NCBI RefSeq assembly: GCF_025403485.1
Contig: NZ_CP099966.1
Location: 3,323,001-3,387,000 of the forward strand
Reading direction: 5' to 3'
DNA from: Chryseobacterium paludis
Lineage (GTDB): Bacteria; Bacteroidota; Bacteroidia; Flavobacteriales; Weeksellaceae
DNA length: 64,000 nucleotides
The notes beneath the pieces were generated by a model. The model did not search any database. It was not told where the DNA came from and worked only from the letters and a program-made list of their open reading frames with translations. Shown piece by piece: positions 53,297-62,111 of the stretch. Every line of letters starts with the position of its first letter. Positions within the stretch are counted from its first letter, which is position 1. The translations under genes and the position numbers were made by a program.

Positions 53297-54535
53297 ATGA
53301 ACGAACAGGACACAGAAAACAGATTTGAATTTCTAAAGGGCGATAAGGTACTTTGGATGGTCATTCTTGTGATCTCCATATTCTCTATTTTCCCTGTATA
53401 TTCAGCAAGTTCGAATCTGGAATATATTGTTAATAACGGGACTACAACCGGTCACGTTATCAAGCATATGTTCTTTGTTGTCCTGGGTTTAGGAATTATG
53501 AGATTAGTGGGAACTGTAAAATATGAATACATAGGAAAGCTCAGCAGTATACTGCTTGGTCTGATGATTATTCTATTGGTTATCACCATGTTTACGGGAC
53601 AAACAATCGATGGTGCCAGTGCATCCAGATGGTTGAAAATCCCGGGAACACCGATCTCTTTTCAGCCTTCATCATTTGCCTTTCTCATGTTGGTTATTTA
53701 TCTGTGCAGATATTTAACAAAAAAAATAACAAGAGAAAGACTTCCGATAGAAAACATTATGTACATCTTCGGACCAATTCTACTTGTTTTTGTATTGGTT
53801 GCAAAAGATAATGGATCTACCGCATTAATGATTTTAATGGTATCGGTCATTGTTTTAATTATTGGCCAGCTTCATTGGAAATACATTGCCGGATTTATAT
53901 CATCCTCTTTTATTGCAATTGTTTTATTTCTGTTGATTGCTCTGAATACCAATTTAATAGGTGGAAACCGTGTTCACACATGGATGAGCCGTGTAGAAAC
54001 ATTTACATCCAGTAAGGCAAAATCTGCAGACGTAGACGACGAAAGTGTAAAGGCAAAAAATTATCAGGTGATGCAAGCCAAAGCCGCTATCGTTCATGGT
54101 GGAATTACAGGAATGGGACCCGGAAAAAGTGCTTTAAAACAAATGCTTCCACAGTCTGCATCTGACTTTATATTCGCTGTAATTGTTGAAGAATATGGGG
54201 TAATTGGTGCAGCATTTCTGATTAGTATGTATCTGATAATGGTTATAAGGATCGTGATGATAGCCAGTAAGATGCCCGCATTTTTTGGGTCCTTACTCGT
54301 TCTCAGTCTCGGGGTCATGATTTTTATACAGCTTTCAGTAAATATTGCTGTAGCGATTAATCTGATCCCAGTTACCGGACAGCCATTACCTTTAATAAGT
54401 TATGGGGGAACCTCTATGTTGGTTACCTATTTGCAGTTAGGAATTATTTTAAATATAAGCTCAAGGATACAGATTTATGATGAAGAAGGAATGGGTAAAA
54501 AACAAAGTATTGCAGAAATAAATGATATCGCTTAG
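53297..54535 (+). CDS. ftsW: Septal peptidoglycan polymerase FtsW (SEDS family)
   Basis: 412 residues, about ten membrane helices. The SEDS pattern ARWLKIPG-like SASRWLKIPGTPISFQPSS, NLIPVTGQPLPLISYGGTSM and DFIFAVIVEEYGVIG identify FtsW/RodA; the place between murD and murG fixes it as FtsW. It polymerises lipid II with the partner PBP encoded upstream. Confidence 0.94.
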   Translation: MNEQDTENRFEFLKGDKVLWMVILVISIFSIFPVYSASSNLEYIVNNGTTTGHVIKHMFFVVLGLGIMRLVGTVKYEYIGKLSSILLGLMIILLVITMFTGQTIDGASASRWLKIPGTPISFQPSSFAFLMLVIYLCRYLTKKITRERLPIENIMYIFGPILLVFVLVAKDNGSTALMILMVSVIVLIIGQLHWKYIAGFISSSFIAIVLFLLIALNTNLIGGNRVHTWMSRVETFTSSKAKSADVDDESVKAKNYQVMQAKAAIVHGGITGMGPGKSALKQMLPQSASDFIFAVIVEEYGVIGAAFLISMYLIMVIRIVMIASKMPAFFGSLLVLSLGVMIFIQLSVNIAVAINLIPVTGQPLPLISYGGTSMLVTYLQLGIILNISSRIQIYDEEGMGKKQSIAEINDIA

Positions 54536-54536
54536 A

Positions 54537-54597
54537 TCATTGTGAACAGACTGAAGGTCTGCGAACGTAGTTCAGAAGTGACGAAGCAATTTCAAAA
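54537..54597. repeat. Partial REP-like element between ftsW and murG
   Basis: CAGAC (54547-54551) pairs with GTCTG (54557-54561), and the sequence around it (TCATTGTGAAC, then GTGACGAAGCAATTTC) resembles the widespread CATTGCGA...GACGAAGCAATCTC dispersed palindromes of many bacterial genomes. Only one copy is present here, so this rests on resemblance. Confidence 0.4.
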
Positions 54598-54606
54598 TTG
54601 AAAAAA

Positions 54607-55707
54607 ATGAACAAGAAACTAAAAGTATTATTATCCGGTGGTGGAACAGGAGGACATATCTTCCCGGCTATCGCGATTGCCGATGAGATCAAGAAAAGAT
54701 TTCCGGATACAGAATTCTTGTTTATCGGTGCCAACGGGAAAATGGAAATGGAAAAAGTTCCACAAGCCGGTTATAAAATTGAAGGAATTGATATTGCCGG
54801 AATTGATAGGGGTAACCTTTTATCCAATTTGGGTCTGCCATTCAAGATTCTGAAAAGCTTATCCAAATCTAAAAAGATCATAAAAAATTTCGTACCTGAT
54901 TTCGCAATTGGAACAGGAGGTTTTGCAAGCGGACCGGCTCTTTATGAAGCCAGTAAAATGGGAATCCCAATTTTTATCCAGGAACAGAATGCACATGCAG
55001 GGGTTACAAATAAGATTTTAAGTAAGAAAGCAAAAGCTGTTTTTACCGCTTATCCACAAGTAGAAGGCTTTCCTACTGAAAAGATCAAATTTCTGGGCAA
55101 TCCTATCCGTGAAAATATCATTTCAGGAATGGAGGATACAGTACAGGCAAAAGAAAAAATGGGATTAAATACAGAAAAACTTACTATACTTTCTGTTGGT
55201 GGATCTCTAGGTTCCAGAACGTTAAATAATGCATGGAAATCCCATCTCGATGAAATTATAAATAAAGATTATCAGCTGATCTGGCAAACCGGAAAGCTGG
55301 ATTATAAAAATATTATTGAAGAAACTAAAGACAAAAACAGTCCTAATATTCAGATTCATGAATTCATAAAAGACATGGAGAAAGCTTATTCTGCTGCAGA
55401 TATCATTGTTTCAAGAGCGGGGGCCATTGCTATCTCCGAACTTGCGGTAGCACAAAAACCTGTTTTATTGGTTCCTTTCCCATTTGCGGCAGAAGATCAT
55501 CAAACTAAGAATGCTTTGAATCTGGTAGAAAAAGATGCGGCTAGAATGGTAAGGGATTCTGAGATGGAAGAAAAATTCTGGAATACACTTGAATCGATAT
55601 GTGAAAGTGAAAGCTTAAGAAAAGAAATGTCTAAAAATTTAGAGTATTTCGCCAAGCCGAATGCTGCAAAGGAAATTGTTGATGAGATTTTAAAAAAACT
55701 ACAATAA
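54607..55707 (+). CDS. murG: UDP-GlcNAc:lipid I N-acetylglucosaminyltransferase MurG
   Basis: 366 residues from ATG 54607; a TTG three codons earlier is less likely. VLLSGGGTGGHIFPAIAIAD, IFIQEQNAHAGVTNKIL, LSVGGSLGSRTLNNAW and LLVPFPFAAEDHQTKNA are the MurG glycosyltransferase blocks. It converts lipid I to lipid II on the cytoplasmic face. Confidence 0.97.
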   Translation: MNKKLKVLLSGGGTGGHIFPAIAIADEIKKRFPDTEFLFIGANGKMEMEKVPQAGYKIEGIDIAGIDRGNLLSNLGLPFKILKSLSKSKKIIKNFVPDFAIGTGGFASGPALYEASKMGIPIFIQEQNAHAGVTNKILSKKAKAVFTAYPQVEGFPTEKIKFLGNPIRENIISGMEDTVQAKEKMGLNTEKLTILSVGGSLGSRTLNNAWKSHLDEIINKDYQLIWQTGKLDYKNIIEETKDKNSPNIQIHEFIKDMEKAYSAADIIVSRAGAIAISELAVAQKPVLLVPFPFAAEDHQTKNALNLVEKDAARMVRDSEMEEKFWNTLESICESESLRKEMSKNLEYFAKPNAAKEIVDEILKKLQ

Positions 55708-55723
55708 CCAAGACCAACAAGAT

Positions 55724-56200
55724 ATGAGAACTAAATTATTAACAGTCCTGCTAATCAGTTTTTTCACTGGTTTGTTTACAGCACAGACGCTTGTAAAGCC
55801 CGCAGACTTTAAGATATCATCGCTAGGTACTTTTCTGAAAAGTAAAGGTTATGAAGTATTGGAGCAGGATGAGACTTACATTAAGATAGCAAATAAAGAT
55901 AAGGCCACTCTTTTTTTGGATGTCGATGCAGGAAAAAAATTTATTAATCTAAACGTAAATATCCTGATAACGAAAGGAGTAGCTAAAGATAAAATTAACG
56001 CTCTTATCAATGAGATCAATCAGCTAGCTATGATAAAAGCAGAGTATATAGAAAGTCAAAACTCTATCAATTTTAAGTATTATTTCTGGATTACGAACGG
56101 ATTTACTAATGAAACATTAGAAGATGCAGTATTGGAATTCTTTTTGTATCAGGGAGATGCTTATGGAATAGATAAAGAAAAGATTTTCGATTATCAATAA
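55724..56200 (+). CDS. Secreted YbjN-like small protein inside the dcw cluster
   Basis: 158 residues. Signal peptide ending FTAQ after MRTKLLTVLLISFFTGL, then an alpha/beta region (LGTFLKSKGYEVLEQDETYI, ATLFLDVDAGKKFINLNVNI, NEINQLAMIKAEYIE, FKYYFWITNGFTNETLEDAV) with the strand-helix order of YbjN/type III chaperone-like folds. It lies 16 bases after murG and 11 before murC, in the same operon. A division or wall role is suggested by place only. The YbjN assignment is tentative. Confidence 0.65.
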   Translation: MRTKLLTVLLISFFTGLFTAQTLVKPADFKISSLGTFLKSKGYEVLEQDETYIKIANKDKATLFLDVDAGKKFINLNVNILITKGVAKDKINALINEINQLAMIKAEYIESQNSINFKYYFWITNGFTNETLEDAVLEFFLYQGDAYGIDKEKIFDYQ

Positions 56201-56211
56201 CTAAATAGAAA

Positions 56212-57573
56212 ATGAAATTATTAGAAACATATCAGACTTTTTACTTCGTTGGAATCGGAGGCATCGGCATGAGTGCCCTGGCGCGTTATTTTAATGCTTC
56301 AGGCAAAAAAGTTTTAGGTTATGATAAAACCAACACCAAACTTACTCAGCAGTTGATGAATGAGGGAATTGATATTGTTTTTGAAGATATAACCGATGAA
56401 AAAGTAACATCCCTTCAACAGGAAAGTACTTTGGTTATTTATACTCCGGCTATCAAAACATTAGGAATATTAGATTATTTTAATCAAAATGATTTTGAAA
56501 TTCTAAAGCGCGCAAAGGTTCTGGGCTTAATTACGGAAAATACAAACTGTATAGCCGTTGCAGGAACTCATGGTAAAACAACAACTTCTACATTGGTATC
56601 TCATCTATGTAAAGAAGCCGATCTGCCATTTTCATGCTTTTTGGGAGGTATTTCAGAGAATTTCAAATCTAATTTTTTATATAACGGTTCTGAATATTCA
56701 GTAGTAGAAGCTGATGAATATGACAGAAGTTTTCTTAACCTTTCCCCCGATTGGGCAGTAATAACCTCTACGGATGCTGATCACCTGGATATTTATGGCG
56801 ATAAAAGCCATATTGAAGAGGGCTTTAGACAGTTTGCAGCACTAGTTCGTGAAGATAAGAAGTTATTCGTAAGAAAAGGAATTGACATCGGAAGAGATCA
56901 TCAAACTTACGCTGTCAATGAAAAAGCAGATTATTATTCCGACAATCTTCGTATGGATCATGATAAAATCTATTTTGATTTTCATACTCCTACGGAAATG
57001 ATAAAAGATTTTGTCTGGGAAATTCCGGGAATTCATAACGTTGAAAATGCAACTGTAGCACTGGCTATTCTTCACAATTTAGGAGTAGATTTTGAAACTT
57101 TAAAAAAGGCTATCGCTAATTTCAAAGGAATTAAAAGGAGATATACCAAACATATATATAAAAACGGTAAGATTTATATTGATGATTATGCACACCATCC
57201 AACAGAAATTAATGCGGTAGTGGGTTCTATCAAAACGTTTTACCCTGATAAAAAATTATTAGTTGCATTTCAGCCCCATCTGTTCAGCAGAACAAGAGAT
57301 TTTGCAGACGGATTTGCTGAAAGTTTAAGCAACGCCGACGAACTGATTCTGTTGGATATCTATCCTGCGAGAGAATTACAGGAAAATTTTAAAGGAATTA
57401 CTTCCACCTGGCTATTAGAAAAAGTAACATTAGGTAAAAAAGAAGGATCAACATTAGCAGAAGCATTTGAGAAAATAAAAGAAAAGGATTTCGATATTCT
57501 TCTTACCGTAGGCGCGGGAAATATAGACACCCTCTATGATCCGATATGCCAATGGATGGGAAATAATGAATAA
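56212..57573 (+). CDS. murC: UDP-MurNAc:L-alanine ligase MurC
   Basis: 453 residues. The nucleotide loop VGIGGIGMSALARYF, ATP loop AVAGTHGKTTTSTLVSHL, VVEADEYDRSFL and YIDDYAHHPTEI are diagnostic of MurC. It adds L-alanine to UDP-MurNAc, the first amino-acid step. Standard flavobacterial place after murG. Confidence 0.97.
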   Translation: MKLLETYQTFYFVGIGGIGMSALARYFNASGKKVLGYDKTNTKLTQQLMNEGIDIVFEDITDEKVTSLQQESTLVIYTPAIKTLGILDYFNQNDFEILKRAKVLGLITENTNCIAVAGTHGKTTTSTLVSHLCKEADLPFSCFLGGISENFKSNFLYNGSEYSVVEADEYDRSFLNLSPDWAVITSTDADHLDIYGDKSHIEEGFRQFAALVREDKKLFVRKGIDIGRDHQTYAVNEKADYYSDNLRMDHDKIYFDFHTPTEMIKDFVWEIPGIHNVENATVALAILHNLGVDFETLKKAIANFKGIKRRYTKHIYKNGKIYIDDYAHHPTEINAVVGSIKTFYPDKKLLVAFQPHLFSRTRDFADGFAESLSNADELILLDIYPARELQENFKGITSTWLLEKVTLGKKEGSTLAEAFEKIKEKDFDILLTVGAGNIDTLYDPICQWMGNNE

Positions 57574-57601
57574 AAGGAAATAATAATGAAATTATAGCGG
57601 C

Positions 57602-57624
57602 TTCTGACATCTGATGTCTGAAAT
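57602..57624. repeat. Short CTGA-rich palindrome between murC and ftsQ
   Basis: GACAT (57606-57610) pairs with ATGTC (57614-57618) inside TCTGACATCTGATGTCTGA. It resembles the degenerate 'gacatctga' intergenic words seen in related genomes; only a single copy is visible here. Confidence 0.3.
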
Positions 57625-57642
57625 CTCGCATTAAAAAAAGGA

Positions 57643-58605
57643 ATGAAAAATAAATACAGAATATTAAAAATTGCTATCACGGTAATCCTTCTTGGGTTCC
57701 TGCTGAGTTTCTCTTTAAAGAAATTCGGCGGTCAGAAGATTACGGATAATAAGATTTCTGTAAAAATGAGTGAAAAAACTCCGGTTTATTTCATTGATGA
57801 AAAGGATATAAGAGCAATTGTAAATAAGGAAAACCCTTCAGGAAAAGTTGGTGATCTAAATATTCCCGCTTTGGAAAAAAAGATCAATGCCCTTCCTGCC
57901 GTGGACAGCGCCAATGTCTATTTAAATTTAAATGGAAAACTCAATTTGGATATTAAACAAAGGGTTCCTGTTTTCAGGTTAAATAAAGATGGTCGTGATT
58001 TTTATGTAGATGAAAAAGGAATTGAATTTCCGATTTCAAAAACGTATTCTCATCCTTGCATGCTTGTCACTGGAAATGTAAAACCAGATGAGTATGAAAA
58101 ACTGGCAGAACTTGTTGGAAAAATTGATAAAGATGATTTCAGTAAAAAATATTTTATTGGTATTTCAAAAAACAAAGATGATTATAACCTCCTGACAAGT
58201 GAGGGAAATTATAAGGTAGAAATTGGAGATTTAGATAATATCGAATTTAAAGTAAAAGGTTTTAAAGCATTTGTTGAGAAATATCTTGTTTATCAGGATC
58301 CTCAGAAATACAATATGATCTCAGTAAAATATCAGAATCAAATTGTAACGACATTAAATCCTTATTTTAAAGAAAATGACAGTATTTTAAATGCCGGACG
58401 TATGGAGCTGGCAAAAGTTCCTGTCATGGCAGTAGCCAGAAAAGTAGAAGCCAAAACAAAAACGGCAACTGTAAAAAAACAAAGCACAACTTCCAAACCG
58501 AAGGAAAGCATAAAGCCAAAAACTACAGCTAAACCGAAGGAAACAAAAAAGACACCTGAGAAGAAAGCAGTAACAAAGCCTAAAGGAAAAGTTAAAATAG
58601 AATAA
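57643..58605 (+). CDS. ftsQ: FtsQ-like division protein with unusual Lys/Pro/Thr-rich tail
   Basis: 320 residues. One membrane helix (about 9-25, ILKIAITVILLGFLLSF) and periplasmic POTRA-like and FtsQ domains (YFIDEKDIRAIVNKE, LPAVDSANVYLNLNGKLN, KQRVPVFRLNKDGRDFYVDE). The last 50 residues (after AKVPVMAVARKVEAKT) are a repetitive Lys/Thr/Pro tract (KPKESIKPKTTAKPKETKKT) that should lie in the periplasm and is not part of the family core. Neighbour order murC-ftsQ-ftsA fits. Confidence 0.85.
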   Translation: MKNKYRILKIAITVILLGFLLSFSLKKFGGQKITDNKISVKMSEKTPVYFIDEKDIRAIVNKENPSGKVGDLNIPALEKKINALPAVDSANVYLNLNGKLNLDIKQRVPVFRLNKDGRDFYVDEKGIEFPISKTYSHPCMLVTGNVKPDEYEKLAELVGKIDKDDFSKKYFIGISKNKDDYNLLTSEGNYKVEIGDLDNIEFKVKGFKAFVEKYLVYQDPQKYNMISVKYQNQIVTTLNPYFKENDSILNAGRMELAKVPVMAVARKVEAKTKTATVKKQSTTSKPKESIKPKTTAKPKETKKTPEKKAVTKPKGKVKIE

Positions 58606-58627
58606 AAAATCAAATCGATATAAACAA

Positions 58628-60013
58628 ATGGAAAATCAAGAGTATTCAGTAGGTCTGGACATCGGGACAACAAAGATAGTCGCGATTGTCGGAAGGAGGA
58701 ATGCACACGGGAAAATAGAAGTTCTCGGTGTAGGAAAGGCCAAAAGTCTTGGAGTTCATAAAGGTATTGTGAATAATATCTCACAAACCATTAATTCAAT
58801 CAAGGCGGCTGTTTCTGAAGCACAATCCAGTGCAGGAGTTCCTATCCGCAAGGTCACGGTTGGTATTGCAGGAAAACATATCCGTTCGCTGCAACACTCC
58901 GATTATATTATGCGTGAGCATCCAGACAAGTTTATTACAGATGACGACATCGAAGCCTTAAAGGATCAGGTAAAAAAACTGGTCATGCTTCCTGGTGAAG
59001 AAATTATCCATGTCCTTCCTCAAGAATATAAGGTGGATTCCGAGGGTGAAATACAAGAACCTGTCGGCATGCACGGAAAACGTTTAGAGGCTAATTTCCA
59101 TGTTGTTGTAGGACAAATGGGAAGTATCAGAAACATCGCAAGATGTGTAAGAGAGGCTGGCCTGGAAATGGAAGCCCTTACTTTAGAGCCTTTAGCATCT
59201 TCTGAAGCTGTTCTTACAAAAGAAGAAAAAGAAGCAGGTGTCGCTATTGTAGATATTGGTGGTGGTACTACGGACATTGCCATTTTTAAAGATAATATCA
59301 TCCGTCATACATGTGTAATCCCATACGGTGGTGGAATTATTACTGAAGATATCAAAGAGGGCTGTTCCATTATTGAAAAACATGCCGAACAATTGAAAGT
59401 GAAATTTGGATCTGCAGTTCCGGAACTGGAAAAAGACAGTACTTTCGTCACTATTCCAGGGCTTCATGGCAGACCAGATAAAGAGATATCGCTTAAAACT
59501 TTAGCACAAATTATCAATGCAAGAGTAGAGGAAATTCTTGAAATGGTAAATACAGAGCTAAAAGCGTATGGCGCCTTTGAACAGAAGAAAAAACTGATTG
59601 CAGGTATTGTTCTGACGGGAGGTGGTTCTAACCTGAAGCATTTGCGTCAACTTGCCAACTATACCACTGGGTTTGACAGTAGAATCGGTTTTGCAAACGA
59701 ATATATTGCAAATGATAAGAACCAATATCTAAAAGGTCCTGAATTTGCAACATCTATTGGATTGCTGATGGAAAGCTTAAAAATCAGAGATAAAAAGCAA
59801 GTTAATATAGAAGAAGAGGAAATTGTTCAGGAAAAACAACAGCCAGAAACTACAACCAATTCAACTGAAGTGAATACTGTTACCCAACAGGTTTCTTCGG
59901 TTCAGGAGCAGGAAGTTGTAAGAGAACAGCAAGAACAAAAAAAAGCGGCAAGATTAACTTTCGGACAGTCGCTAATGGAAAAAGTAAAAAAATTCTTTGA
60001 AGAAGTAGAATAA
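58628..60013 (+). CDS. ftsA: Cell-division actin-like protein FtsA
   Basis: 461 residues. The phosphate-1 motif VGLDIGTTKIVAIVG, the SHS2/1C domain (PIRKVTVGIAGKHIRS), the phosphate-2 motif VAIVDIGGGTTDIAIF and GIVLTGGGSNLKHL are typical. After about residue 395 a Gln/Glu-rich linker (EEEIVQEKQQPETTTN) leads to the C-terminal amphipathic helix FGQSLMEKVKKFFEEVE, the membrane-targeting sequence. It anchors FtsZ. Confidence 0.96.
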   Translation: MENQEYSVGLDIGTTKIVAIVGRRNAHGKIEVLGVGKAKSLGVHKGIVNNISQTINSIKAAVSEAQSSAGVPIRKVTVGIAGKHIRSLQHSDYIMREHPDKFITDDDIEALKDQVKKLVMLPGEEIIHVLPQEYKVDSEGEIQEPVGMHGKRLEANFHVVVGQMGSIRNIARCVREAGLEMEALTLEPLASSEAVLTKEEKEAGVAIVDIGGGTTDIAIFKDNIIRHTCVIPYGGGIITEDIKEGCSIIEKHAEQLKVKFGSAVPELEKDSTFVTIPGLHGRPDKEISLKTLAQIINARVEEILEMVNTELKAYGAFEQKKKLIAGIVLTGGGSNLKHLRQLANYTTGFDSRIGFANEYIANDKNQYLKGPEFATSIGLLMESLKIRDKKQVNIEEEEIVQEKQQPETTTNSTEVNTVTQQVSSVQEQEVVREQQEQKKAARLTFGQSLMEKVKKFFEEVE

Positions 60014-60027
60014 AGTATAAAATGATG

Positions 60028-60067
60028 AATGATAAGCGATACACGATTATTCCTTATCACTTATCAT
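60028..60067. repeat. Intergenic palindromic element, TTATCA type, copy 3
   Basis: Between ftsA and ftsZ. AATGATAAG (60028-60036) faces CTTATCACTTATCAT (60053-60067); ATCACTTATCAT is identical to 50541-50552 between murE and mraY. Confidence 0.5.
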
Positions 60068-60091
60068 GAGTCAATTTTAAAAAATATAATT

Positions 60092-62011
60092 ATGGAAAAT
60101 ATAGGTACACAAGGGTTTTCATTTGATTTGCCAAAAGGAAATTCATCAATCATCAAAGTAATTGGTGTTGGTGGCGGTGGAAACAACGCCCTTAAACACA
60201 TGTACGAGAAAGGGATTCACGGTGTTGATTTCGTGATCTGTAATACGGATGCTCAAACTTTAGATAATAACCCCGTCTCCAATAAAGTTCAGTTAGGTAC
60301 TACTATTACTGAAGGACTTGGAGCAGGTGCTGATCCTGAAGTTGGAGAAAAATCAGCCATCGAAAGTATTGAAGAAATCAAGGCTGCGATGGGACAAAAC
60401 ACGAAGATGGTTTTCATTACTGCCGGAATGGGTGGTGGTACCGGAACGGGTGCCGCTCCCGTTATTGCTAAAGTGGCTAAAGATATGGGAATTTTAACAG
60501 TAGGTATTGTTACTGTTCCATTTAGCTTCGAAGGAAAAAGAAGACTTGAGCAGGCCGAAAATGGTCTTGAAAAATTAAGAAATAATGTTGACTCATTAAT
60601 TGTCATCAATAACGATAAACTAAGACAGCAATTTGGTAACCTTGGATTTAAACAAGGATTTTCAAAAGCCGATGAAGTTTTGACCAATGCCGCGAAAGGT
60701 ATGGCAGAAGTTATTACAGGTTACTTCGATGTAAACATTGACTTTAGAGATGCTAAATCTGTTCTTCAGAATTCTGGAACAGCGCTAATGTCTACAGGAA
60801 CAGCTTCTGGAGACAATAAAGCAGACGAAGCAGTAAGAAAAGCCCTTGATTCCCCATTGTTGAATGACAATAAAATTACAGGTGCTAAAAATGTATTGTT
60901 GTTGATCAGAAGTGGTGCTGAAGAAGTTACTATGGATGAGATCGGTATCATCATGGATCATATCCAGAAAGAAGCAGGACATACTGCTGATATCATTTTT
61001 GGAGTTGGAGCAGATGAAGAACTGGGTGATGCAGTAAGTGTTCTTGTTATTGCTACCGGTTTTTCAAATGACGATAAAAAATTTGCAGGTCCTACTGAAA
61101 AAATCAGAATTGGTTTAAATGATAAATTAGATTCTTTCAAAACATCTCCTTTTAAAACAAGAGAAGAAAGAGAAATAGCTCCTGAACAAGGATATACTTT
61201 TGGGGGAAAGAATCTTTTCAGACTAGATGATGAAGACCAGGATAATCCTCAGTTTAAAACATCTACTGAAAAAAAAATGATTATTGAGGATGAAGACGTC
61301 AAAACAGAAATAAAATTCTCTGAGAGAGAGGAAGATACGTTAGACAGCCCTATCCAAGACTGGAGAAATGAAGCTGAAGAGGCACAGGATGCATATAGTT
61401 TATTTTCTTTCGATGAAGAGCACGATCCAAATGATTTGGAGATCCAATCTTTCTCTTTTGAAACAGAGGAAAAAAAGGAAACGCCTAGTACAAGTTCTTC
61501 TGTTCAGTCTTTTTCAGAGGAAAAATCGGTTGAATTTAGCTTCTTCGTAAACGAACCTGTCAATGAACCAAAAGCAGATTATGGGCAGCCAAAAGCAGAG
61601 TTTAATAACACAACAAATGCTGTTAGCCAAATAACTGAAGAGCCTGTTCAAAAAGTTGAAAGTTTCTTCCAGCCTGTAAAAGAAGTTCCTGCAGTTGAAG
61701 AAAAACCAGCTGTAGAAAATAAAACAGAAAGTGAAGCTCCTAAACCATCAGAAAGCGAATTCACGTTTGTGAATAAAACAATCGATCAGGAAAGAGTAGT
61801 TGAAAGAAGAAATAAATTAAAAGAATTCAATTCCCGTTATCAAAGTTTCGATAATGTGAATGAATTCGAATCTGTTCCTGCTTTCAAAAGAAAGAATATT
61901 TCGATTGACGGAACCAACGCTTCAGATCAGAATATAAATACATATTTATCGGATAACAATGGTTCTATGCAAATCAGAGAAAACAGATTTTTAAATAAAG
62001 ATGTAGACTAG
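60092..62011 (+). CDS. ftsZ: Cell-division tubulin FtsZ with long C-terminal linker
   Basis: 639 residues from ATG 60092, giving MENIGTQGFSFDLPKGNSS; the frame is open from 60029 but those codons cover the upstream palindrome. GTPase motifs are VIGVGGGGNNALKHM, MGGGTGTGAAPVIAK and the T7 loop NVNIDFRDAKSVL. The core ends near residue 330; the remaining 300 residues are an acidic, Glu/Pro/Ser-rich linker ending in NRFLNKDVD, a candidate for the conserved C-terminal peptide that contacts FtsA. It is much longer than E. coli FtsZ (383). Confidence 0.97.
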   Translation: MENIGTQGFSFDLPKGNSSIIKVIGVGGGGNNALKHMYEKGIHGVDFVICNTDAQTLDNNPVSNKVQLGTTITEGLGAGADPEVGEKSAIESIEEIKAAMGQNTKMVFITAGMGGGTGTGAAPVIAKVAKDMGILTVGIVTVPFSFEGKRRLEQAENGLEKLRNNVDSLIVINNDKLRQQFGNLGFKQGFSKADEVLTNAAKGMAEVITGYFDVNIDFRDAKSVLQNSGTALMSTGTASGDNKADEAVRKALDSPLLNDNKITGAKNVLLLIRSGAEEVTMDEIGIIMDHIQKEAGHTADIIFGVGADEELGDAVSVLVIATGFSNDDKKFAGPTEKIRIGLNDKLDSFKTSPFKTREEREIAPEQGYTFGGKNLFRLDDEDQDNPQFKTSTEKKMIIEDEDVKTEIKFSEREEDTLDSPIQDWRNEAEEAQDAYSLFSFDEEHDPNDLEIQSFSFETEEKKETPSTSSSVQSFSEEKSVEFSFFVNEPVNEPKADYGQPKAEFNNTTNAVSQITEEPVQKVESFFQPVKEVPAVEEKPAVENKTESEAPKPSESEFTFVNKTIDQERVVERRNKLKEFNSRYQSFDNVNEFESVPAFKRKNISIDGTNASDQNINTYLSDNNGSMQIRENRFLNKDVD

Positions 62012-62025
62012 TTTAAATGTATTAA

Positions 62026-62101
62026 TGTATTGATGTAAAATGTATTAACGATTTTTACATATTTTAATCTTTACTACATTAATACATTTTACGTTAATAC
62101 A
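62026..62101. repeat. Intergenic palindromic element, TGTATT/AATACA type, copy 2
   Basis: Between ftsZ and yqeY. The left arm (62026-62048) contains TGTATTGATGTAAAATGTAT; the right arm (62078-62101) contains AATACATTTTACGTTAATAC. Both arms match those at 53206-53282. Confidence 0.65.
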
Positions 62102-62111
62102 AATTAAAATT

